From NCBI GenBank assembly GCA_004369085.1, contig ML210264.1, positions 1 through 35,442 on the forward strand: a stretch of 35,442 nt of DNA, written 5' to 3'. A model generated the notes under the pieces. It searched no databases. It saw only the letters and a program-made list of their open reading frames with translations, and had not been told where the DNA came from. Each line of letters starts with the position of its first letter. Position 1 is the stretch's first letter. The position numbers and the translations under genes are program-made. This document shows positions 1 to 8,632 of this stretch, piece after piece. The stretch comes from Coprinopsis marcescibilis. Taxonomy: Eukaryota; Basidiomycota; Agaricomycetes; Agaricales; Psathyrellaceae.

Positions 1-758
1 TGTCCAGCCCTGACTACATTATCCCTTTGTGCATTCTTTCATTATTCTCATAGATTCCTCTCTATGTTTGTTTTCAATATAAAAATCCTGGACACATAAA
101 CGGTGTTTGACAAGCCACTGGGCATTCCGCAGCGCACGCTGAAACTTGACCTGACTTAATCTCAAAGTGGTCACGAGTTCGCCTGAAGTCCTCTCGACGG
201 AACTCGTGACTTTGCCAAGCTGATACGCATAATTATAATCACCAAATATGGACTATCAAGCGGTGTCTGGGGTCGCACCTCGGCAAATGTGCCGGGAGCT
301 GATCCCATCAGAAGAACATAGCGTGATAGTCCGGTCAACCATACTGATACCTCGCGCCCTGAAGCCAGTTCCGGCCACTCCGACTTGAAGGGCTCTACGG
401 TCTTATTGAAGCAGATTATTAGTGATTTGATTACGACAACCAATCATGGCAACAGTTCACAGACGTATCATACCTTTGAACTGGCTATGCTAGCCGAGCC
501 GCCCCTAGAGGAATATACCCCGTCAGCACCGGGAAAACCGACATTCAGAACTATCTATGTACACATGCCGATATGTTCAATGCGCATGTACGTACAAATA
601 AGGTTACAAATCCAATAAGTAGACCTGATGTGACATGATGATATCAATAAAAGGAGGGACGGGCGGGACGGGGTCATATAAGCTCGCGGCTCATCAAGTC
701 GTTGATATAGCAGAATTCTGCTGCGCAGTCTTCCATTCCTTTCAAGGTACAGCACAAA
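1..758. other. Left-edge intergenic region
   Basis: No gene can be supported here. Short open frames exist on both strands but have no recognisable domain, no plausible splice partners and no codon pattern. The last 90 bases hold the likely promoter of the following secreted-protein gene. Confidence 0.6.
677..682 (+). promoter_or_regulatory. TATA-like element of the secreted repeat-protein gene
   Basis: TATAAG lies about 80 bases before the ATG at 759, a normal distance for a fungal TATA box. The assignment rests on sequence and position only. Confidence 0.4.
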
Positions 759-2764
759 ATGCCCGCCTTCACTCACACCCCCGCTCGAACCATGCGGATG
801 GTCCTATCCTACATCCCCGTGCTCACCGTCGCGATTTCAGCGATGGGAGTACACGCCACTAGCCTGGAATCCCGGGCCCCAAACCCAGATGGGCTGTAAG
901 TTCGCTGGTGTTCATCTCACCTGGAACAACCCTAACGTTTGTCTACCTACTACATTTTGCCAGTGAAACGGTATATTTAATGCCAAGAATGGATGCCGTC
1001 AACGATGCCAGGCAGAAAATCGGGCAGGATGCCAAGTACCTGTCAACCGAGGAAACAAAGAAGTTGCGCCCCGGTTTGGAGAATGCGCTGGATAGCAGCC
1101 CACTCAAAAAAGGTCAGGACGGCGTCATCTCGTCGAAAGACCTCGCAGGCATCGACAGCAAACCGACCGGAGACCGCAGACCTCCGGGAGGTCCATCCGC
1201 GCCAGGAACGAATGTTGTGAATGACTCGGCTCCGGGCAGATCTGCGCCAGGTGGGGGCGTCAATGATATCAAGGGCAAACTGGGGTCGGATGGATACTTG
1301 CCGAAGGAAGATGCGGCGAAGCTCAAGCCAGGCTTGCAGAATACGTTGGATGGGAGCTCAGTCAAGAATGATAAAAATGTCAAGGACGGGAGGATTTCGG
1401 CGGCAGATCTTTGTGCGAGGGACGGAGCGGCTTGTGCATACAAGCCCAGGAAGCCCGCCGAGAATGCAAAGGGGCAAGGAAGCCCCTCCGTACGTCCCAC
1501 GCAGCGACAAGCTGGACGAGCTCAGAAATCCGTGTCTGGCGGAAGCAGACCTGCCAAAGCGTCGACAAGGAATGGTTGGAGTCGTGGTGCAAACCGAGCA
1601 GGGGGGAGAAACCGTTCAGGAAGCAGTTCCAGAGGCGCGGGCAGCAGGAGGAATGAACAATCAAGGGGTGGTCGAGCAAAGGGCAGTGGAAATAGTGGTG
1701 CCGGAAGAAGAGTCAGGGCAAAAGCTCGATCTGGGAGCACCAGAGGCGCGGGTGTTCGAGCGAGTAGACAACAACCGGCACGTTCGGGAGGAGCTGAGAG
1801 ACAAGGTGGCCGAGCGAGTTCAAGACCGGGTCGTTCAGGTCGCACCAGCCATGGTAGCTCAGCATCCAGGGGCAACCGTACGCCAAAAGGAAGACAAACA
1901 AGCGTAAATTCCTCCACAAAATCCAACGGCCGACCGAGATCCAAGACTACCACGAGAAGCCAAAGGCCAGGGCGTTCGACTGGAGCACAGGGTGGCACGA
2001 AAACGTCGAGTCGGACCAACAGAACTTCTGGTGGCAGATCTGCGAAGCGAACCCCATCAAGTCGCGGCAGAGAGCAATCGGCCACTAATAGAAAAAGCTC
2101 AGCAGCTCGACCACAGCCAGGACGCCAGCGGGGTACTGGAGCCAACAGATCAGGTTCGCGGGGAAATAGATCAGCAGTTGGTGGCCAAAGGAAGCGACAA
2201 ACGTCAGCGAGGAAGCCAGCAGCGAGCCCTTCAGCACGTAAGCCCGCGGGAAGATCAGGACAACGAAAGCCAGCAGCCAGATCGTCAGTTCGGAAACCCT
2301 CAGGAAGACCAGCACAACGCAAGCCAGCCGGGAGACCTGCACAGCGTCCTGCATCGAAACCAGCGGGAAGGCCAGCACAGCGTAAACCAACTGGTAGACC
2401 GGCACAGCGAAAGCCAGCGGGGAGGCCAACACAACGTAAACCAGCAGCGAGATCTTCAGCACGGAAACCCCCAGCCAGGCCAGCACAACGCAAGCCAGCC
2501 GGGAGACCTGCACAGCGTAAACCAGCTGGTAGACCGGCACAGCAAAAGCCAGAGGGGAGGCCAGCGCAGCGAAAGCCATCTGGGAGACCAGCACAGCCTA
2601 AGCCAGCATCGAAACCGGCAGCAAGACCGGCACAGCGCAAACCAGCAGGAAAACCAGCAGGAAGACCGGCACAACGTAAACCATCAGCAAAGGCCCAGCG
2701 TAAACCAGCACCTCGACCAGCAGCAAAACCAGCCCCACGGGCAGGTGGGGGAAAGAAAAAATAA
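759..2764 (+). CDS. Secreted Lys/Arg/Pro-rich repeat protein (2 exons)
   Basis: Exon 1 (759-895) starts at an ATG and encodes a basic N-terminus followed by a hydrophobic stretch (VLSYIPVLTVAISAMGVHA), a convincing signal peptide. The intron at 896-963 has a GTAAGT donor, a CCTAACG branch site and a CCAG acceptor, and it keeps the frame into exon 2 (964-2764). The product is about 645 residues. After the signal come two related blocks of about 40 residues, each ending in an EF-hand-like DGxIxxxDL (QDGVISSKDL and KDGRISAADL). Their calcium loops are incomplete, so binding is doubtful. The remaining 450 residues are Ser/Gly/Arg-rich and then become tandem variants of GRPAQRKPA, ending in AGGGKKK. 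I do not recognise the family. A cationic wall-, polyanion- or membrane-binding secreted protein is inference. Two paralogs lie at 22330-23280 and 34999-35442. Many open frames on the opposite strand are composition artefacts. Confidence 0.8.
896..963 (+). other. Spliceosomal intron in the secreted repeat-protein gene
   Basis: The intron is 68 nt, with donor GTAAGT, branch site CTAAC at about 932-936 and acceptor CAG. Removing it joins the signal-peptide exon to the long repeat frame; without splicing the frame stops at the TAA inside the donor. Confidence 0.85.
2230..2750 (+). repeat. Coding tandem repeat (GRPAQRKPA units)
   Basis: Units of roughly 27-30 nt encode variants of GRPAQRKPA and SARKPAGR. 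A higher-order duplication is visible. The stretch beginning AGCACAACGCAAGCCAGCC at 2311 recurs at 2482, a spacing of 171 nt or 57 codons, with similar flanks. Such arrays usually expand and contract by slippage or unequal exchange. Confidence 0.85.
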
Positions 2765-4735
2765 TTATCAACTCGTCAGATCTGATCAATTTTCTCAGCG
2801 ACCCCACAATCGTTTTATTTACATATTTATTTATTTCCTATATTTATTTGATTCCAAGCAAGGAAAGCGGCAAACCTGATGGATTCGAAGAAAGGCAGCA
2901 AAGGTGCTGGCGACCCCTAGTACGTATTCAAACGCTACGCCAATTATTCCATCGGCGGACAGTGTCCTGATCACATTGGTCTCTGAATCCAGGTCCGCCC
3001 GGAGGGCCTTACCTATAGATAAGACAACAGATAAGATCTCAGGCACCTCCCATGTACTGGACCTGCCGATGCCGTGTGATGGTATGATGGCCCAGGCTCC
3101 ATTGTGATGGGCATCCGCAAGAGGCTCGCTTGAAGGTTTAATCCCACTGGATAAGTCCTGCCATAGAAGCGGCCCAGAAGAGACACATCGCGAACTTTCC
3201 CAATGCACAATAGGTGGTCATATCTCTGCGGTCTCTGCAAAATCAAGTCCGAAGTACTTAGTAAAATTGGATTACGGGCACCAATCTGGACGAGCGCTTA
3301 CTGACTCCATTTGACTTATGCATCCAGGTACCAGCAAAATCGATGAGATAGAGGTAGATGTCTACCCTACTCATGTCAAAGAGTCGCCATCAGCTTACAA
3401 TCTACGGCTGCCCTTGATACAATGGGATTCCTGCCAGGTCCCGGGACTGCCGTCCGTACGCTGGAACGCTCGCCCGTGGTGATCGCTCCTCCTAGTCACC
3501 GGGAATGGGATCATCGTTATGTGGCCAGCTTGTATAATATGGAGGGCTCCTTCTCCCTGTACCCCATGCTTGGGGGTTTCCGCTGGGTGATATCAATTAT
3601 ACATCGTATGCATGCTGTCGCCAAGTTGAATTCAGATGTTCGCACAATTTATGACTTTTTTCGACTGTTCTTGTTCTGGTTGAACAGTTAGCAGATATTA
3701 GTACCAGTAAATCCGCTACAGTGTTCTGGCCGCGCACAACTGTGCGCAATCCAAGATTTAAATGACGGAAGTGGCAAATTTTAATCAATCCAGGCGGCCC
3801 TTAATTCGTCAATAGACGCCCATGTGTGAATGTTCCCATGTACTGTCAGGGTCTCTGTGATGCATTCAAAGTGTCCACGAGCAATGCAGAATAAGCTCAT
3901 CGATTTACATAAAACCGATGAAAGGATTCTGACAGATTCATGCGCTTTTTAAAGCGTCAGCCATTACAATTACATCCAATGTTTCATGACAAATAATCAG
4001 GTACATAGCTGCGGAGGCGCATCATGTGTACGAATCAGTACGATTGATAGAAATTTATTAATAAACTCGGATGTACTGGAGCGCCGATGTGTCGATAAGA
4101 GTGAGATAGGCGCGCAATACTGGTATCTTGTCCTTTCGGGCGTCGGTATTGGCAAAATTTATGTGCCAAGATGTTTCAGCGAAGGAAAGCGACCGGTAAC
4201 AGAAAAACTGCGCTTGTAGAATCACCCGATTTGGGTCATAGAATCCGCCCTTGTAAGTTGTAGGGGGTTGCGATTTACTGCTAACTTTCTGCTGGGTACC
4301 CTAATTTACATACATGTTTTCTAGTACCTCAAATTGGCAGGTAGATTAGCAGTCAGCACGTAATTTACCGCATAAGCTTACTCACAAAGATCTGGCTCCA
4401 CAGTCAACTGTCACACTGACTGTTTGGCGCCCTCCGTGGAAGCCTGGACTCTGGAAGAAGGTGTCAAGCTTTAAAAAGCCTGTATACATCTCCGTTTGGC
4501 TAAATTATACGGGCGTTTTGACTTGCCGTGTTACAAGCCAAATTAAGTAGAGTAGATTTATAGTCCTTCATTTATATTGTGGGTGGTGTTCTTTCGATTT
4601 CCCCGCGACCAACCTCAGCGCTTGAAACAAACCGCCAAGGACGCATTTACTCCAATTATCGCCCAAGTTTCTTACATTCGAACCTCCCTTGTATTCAGCT
4701 GCAGTGTTATTTCATCCGGTCAGAGTCAGTGCACC
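2765..4735. other. Gene-poor region
   Basis: The first 120 bases are an AT-rich 3' flank of the repeat-protein gene with TTTATTTATTT runs. A 125-codon minus-strand frame around 2831-3208 has no recognisable domain or supporting exons. Nothing else here can be supported as a gene. Confidence 0.5.
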
Positions 4736-7080
4736 ATGACCTCTTCCAACGACACATCCTGCGTTGCTGCAAATCCGGACATCGCAGGGTACGGCGTCAT
4801 GGTCGCAATCACCGCTCAAGCCGCCTCCTCATTCGTCGCCCCACTCCTCTCCATCACAGACGGAAAACTCACCCCCGAAGAGAATAAGCGCATCTCCAGT
4901 CTTCCTATTGTCAACAGCATCTACCTCTGCTCCCTCGTCGTCACCGGCATCGTCCAAGCAGCCCAGAACCAGCTGAGCGCTTACCACGGCATCATGATCC
5001 TCAACATGGCATGGGAGCTAGAAGGATACCTGATCCTCAGCCACCATTTCATCGACCACGGCTTGGGCCGCTGGTTCCACGGTGGCTCATCAGCGATGGA
5101 CGTCGTACAGGCCGGATCCGTCATGTCCGTGATGCTCTCGATCTCGCGCATCGTGCTGGGCGCATGGGGGGTCACACTCTCCGTGCTCACATTCGCACGC
5201 AAGCTGACATGCGTGGAACGCACCGTGATAGTTATCGTCCATCGCGGATGGGTAGTGCGCATGGGGGACCCGCGGGCTCAGATAGCCTGTGGCATCTTGA
5301 ACGGGCTCAGAGGCATATTCGGGTTTTTCAGTCTAGCTCGGGATTTCCGCGGGGCGAGGCCGAAGGAGTCGCCGCTGGGCAAGCGGGGAACTCGCAGGCA
5401 CAAAGACTGGCACGAGCTTGCCGACACCGAGTGCCCCAATTCCGGCGGGGAGGATAGAGATAAAGGAGATGCACATGCCACTCGGGACGTGGCCGTCAAC
5501 CGGTGGGTTATCGCCTTTCGGGGACTTGGTGCCTTCATCTTCTGGGTATGCCTCGTCATCACCACATACACCACTCGGTCCAGGAACATTGACACAAAGG
5601 TGGTCTCGGAGGGCGAGAATGATTGGGGGTACGGACAAATCTTGGCTCTGTGTTTGGTGGCACATCCAGTCCTTCTGACGATACGAGTACGAGCTGTGAG
5701 GGAGTGGATTCGTGCCCGGTGCAGGAGGAAGGCGGTCGGGGACACCGGCATTCGGAAGCGAGAGTCAGAGTACAACGTACGTGCATTTCATCCTGGATCT
5801 TTGATAATTTTGGTTACTCAATTCGGTGTGGTATATCCGTTGGGGGAATGTGCATCGATACATCAGCAACCCGCAAGTAAGGCCGAAGTGATGAAACTGA
5901 AGACTGTGGAGACCGAAGAAATAAAGTCCCCGTTGACCACCAGTGAAGGCATGAGACACCGAAAGTTGTCAAATATGGTGCGCGGCTCAAAGCAGGTCGT
6001 CCTTCCAGTCTTCTAAACAGCTGTTGGAAATGTACAGGGAGGCCTTGATGCCCCGAAAGGCTCGGAACGTGTCAAATTTCCCACAGGGGAGGTGAGTACC
6101 TTGTCTCTTTGGGTAGGTCTTCATGACGCGAGCACCTATTCATTACCTTTTCAGTCTACAGTACGTTCCTTTCTCTGTTATCATCCTATTTGGCATAGAT
6201 AGGTCAATGTCCCCACCTTTCAGGAAGTAAGCACGCCTCTTCAATCCGAAATATCTGACCTGACAGAGTGTATGTTGTTCCTACCATTATGTCGAGCGCA
6301 CGGCACTTACCGTTGTTTGTTCTAGATCATCTTTAACTATTCTTTCTATCAGGCACAGACGGTACGTTTGACCCCCTATATGGTTGTTGACTGTGCCCAC
6401 CACTAACACCCCATGTTTTTTTAGTATATCTCATGCACAAATGTACGTCACTCTCCCTTTCCATACAGCTAGAGCCTTCTGCTAAACTCGGGGCACCGCA
6501 CATAACTCTGACAATCTAGATGGTGCGTACTACGCCCATATATAAACTTAACGTGTTCTAAGAAAAACGGCTGCAGATAATCAATACTGTAAGTACTATC
6601 CCAACCTTTGGTGCTCCACCAACGCCCTCATATACTGTTGTGCCTATATCAACTTGCGTCCACAGTATGTGCGTATCTTGGGCCCAAGCCACACCGACCA
6701 TAAATGCTGATGACCCAACGCAATCCGCAACATCTCAATATACAGTACGTAAGTGTCGCCGTTCGCACATCATACAGCACTGCCTAGAGCCCTGATCTTT
6801 CGTCCAGAATCAACCTGTGAGTACACGACCCTCCCGCCTGACGAATCCCTCCCAACGTCGTATCGGTAACCAGCCAGACACCACGAATCAGGGGTCAATT
6901 CCTTGGCAAATAGCACAGCAAATGCAGTCGAACGCGTTCCCGCAAAGCTATCCAACCTATGCCACGGCAAACACAGCCATCCCAGCTGTAGTCGTCACGG
7001 GCCCTGAACCCTCCCCCAGAGCCTTGGTGTTCGGCTCTCTCAACAACGACTCGGAAGAGACACTCACAGGTCTGGATTAG
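4736..7080 (+). CDS. Multi-pass membrane protein with a micro-exon 3' half
   Basis: The start is ATG 4736 in a good context (CACCATGAC). The large first exon encodes a membrane protein with NPDIAG at residues 13-18, which I recall as a hallmark of a large uncharacterised fungal membrane-protein family. Hydrophobic segments lie near residues 16-40, 56-77, 84-103, 125-155, 257-277 and 298-316. The loop near residues 205-250 is charged. An in-frame 90-nt intron (5777-5866, GTACGT...CAG) is possible but optional. An intron at 5978-6037 (GTGCGC, branch TTCTAAAC, TACAG) avoids the stop at 6014-6016 and opens an 18-codon exon (6038-6091). A string of tiny exons follows, then a final exon at 6874-7080. 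The spliced product is about 502 residues, with a Tyr/Asn/Gln/Ser/Thr/Pro-rich tail. If the 5978 intron is not removed, the protein simply ends at 6016. The N-terminal half is certain; the tail model is inferred from splice signals. Confidence 0.7.
6092..6873 (+). other. Micro-exon array: ten exons of 3-36 nt between phase-0 introns
   Basis: Reading along the strand, each tiny exon sits between a YAG acceptor and a GTRNGT-type donor. The exons are 6155-6160 (6 nt), 6224-6226 (3), 6267-6269 (3), 6326-6361 (36, or 6353-6361 with a nearer acceptor), 6425-6442 (18), 6520-6522 (3), 6577-6588 (12), 6666-6668 (3), 6746-6748 (3) and 6808-6816 (9). The introns are 63, 63, 40, 56, 63, 77, 54, 77, 77, 59 and 57 nt. 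Clear branch sites include CACTAAC and CTTAAC. Every exon length is a multiple of three, every junction is phase 0, none adds a stop, and the chain enters the last exon (to 7080) in frame. Any exon could therefore be skipped without a frameshift. The 40-nt intron is the weakest. Confidence 0.65.
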
Positions 7081-8632
7081 AGTGCGATGCACTTCAGGTT
7101 CGTACAACCACATTGAACCTCCGCCAGTGGTCTCGACGCTAATCGAGAGGATAAGGCTTGAAAGGCAAAAGCCAGTTTTGCGACACTGTTGCTACAAAGG
7201 CAACATTCATTTCTGTGCAGTGGGTAGCTAGCTAGCTACATACGCATGTACATTGTTGGAATTTGAGATTCCATAGGTTTAACGTCGACTTACGATCGAC
7301 GAAGTAATGGTAGCTCAGATGCTACAGATGCTACTGCAGACATGTTATAAAGGCTCCAAAGAATGCCCATTCACTAAGGTATATAATGTATTTAAACGAA
7401 CTTTTGTCTTGTATACCTCGCTTTGTATTTATGGACCAGCTCTATATGAGAGAGGAATGGTATGAATGGGAATGTCATGAATGGGACCGAGATGGAGAGG
7501 AACAAGAAGGTAATGGTGTGAATTGAAGCGGCATGAGAGGGGTCTCAAGCATCGCTGGGATGGAACGCCTGACCAAGATCGAGCGAAATCCTACGACGAA
7601 GGGCCCGGGGATGCGAACAATCGTGCAGACACTGGAAGGAGGATGTGAAGGAGAAAAACGGGAGAGAGTGCAAGGATGAGGAGAGTGGGTAGGGAGAGCC
7701 TACTTCGAGTGGATAGAGGGAGGAATCAGGGAGCGAGGGAGCGAAAGAGCTCGCAAAATATATACTGGGAAGGGCATAGACGAACTTGAAGATCTACATG
7801 ACATGATGGGAAGTCAGCGAGACAGGATAGATGTGAAATAGCAAAACAGCCATGGGATTCGTTTACACGAATCCCCGTAACACGGCCTGTCTGCTTTTAA
7901 ATGAATCCGTTTATTCCCATCTATACAGAAGTACATGGATGGCCGACAGGGCAGAAACTGGAAACTGGAATAAACGCTCAATCAACGCCAAATAAACGCC
8001 GAAATTGGTCAACACATTAGATGTTACAGGAAATAGGAAAGAGCCGGAGCGTCCGTTGGGACAAAGCCCTAGCTCTACGCTTGGCACGCGGGCTCAGACC
8101 TCGCTGGAGCCGCCATTTAGTTAGGGCTCAGGTCAGCGAGGATATGCAATGGTAATAGATATGGACGTCCACGTGCTTAATTACTCTGTTTTCTGAATGG
8201 AAACAGTCATCCCCGAGCAGATACATGCTTAACAGCAGTGATATCTCAATTTCTGAAATACCTTTGATTCTCTAAGCTCAGTAGTCTTGCATATCGCGGG
8301 TGAACTATCGTAAACGCTACACAATCGATACAATCCAACATTGTACTTGTCCGGCTCACGTACTTCAAACTTGAATATAGGTTTTCACAATCGTAATCCG
8401 GGACTGTTCACGAATCTATCCAACTCCAACTTCTGAAACCAATGAGCGGGTAAGATGCTATTTAAAAACACGAAAACCGCTAACGGTAATAAAATCATAC
8501 AACGCACGGGCGTATTCAACTAAAACAAAACGGTACAAATTCATTCCTATTACCACCAATTGATCATTCATCAATAATCATTCCGACACCCAACACCCAC
8601 CCAAGGACATCGCGACCGAAATACTCACCACC
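7081..8632. other. Intergenic region with a purine-rich tract
   Basis: No gene can be supported. From about 7440 to 7760 the plus strand is strongly purine-rich (repeated GAGAGG, GGAGGA and GAATGGGA runs) with no long open frame. From about 8400 to 8610 the sequence resembles 14110-14345, the 3' flank of the F-box gene; this is described separately. Confidence 0.5.
8458..8610. repeat. Copy of the F-box gene 3' flank
   Basis: This segment aligns by eye with 14170-14345. Shared strings include ATCATACAACGC, ATTCATTCCTAT, ACCACCAAT and CCCAACAC in the same order, with small indels and roughly three-quarters identity. It lies immediately beyond the stop codon of the farnesyltransferase gene. Together with the exon copy at 11287-11366 it marks an old duplication. 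Confidence 0.6.

Noticed and set aside
1522..2640. Long open frame on the minus strand opposite the Lys/Arg/Pro repeat gene
   Set aside because: It is the complement of a biased repeat array, which rarely contains stops on the other strand. It has no domain or start context, while the plus strand has a signal peptide and a valid intron.
2831..3208. 125-codon minus-strand frame with a plausible-looking composition
   Set aside because: No matching exons upstream, no recognisable motif, and its 3' end runs into the AT-rich flank of the repeat-protein gene.
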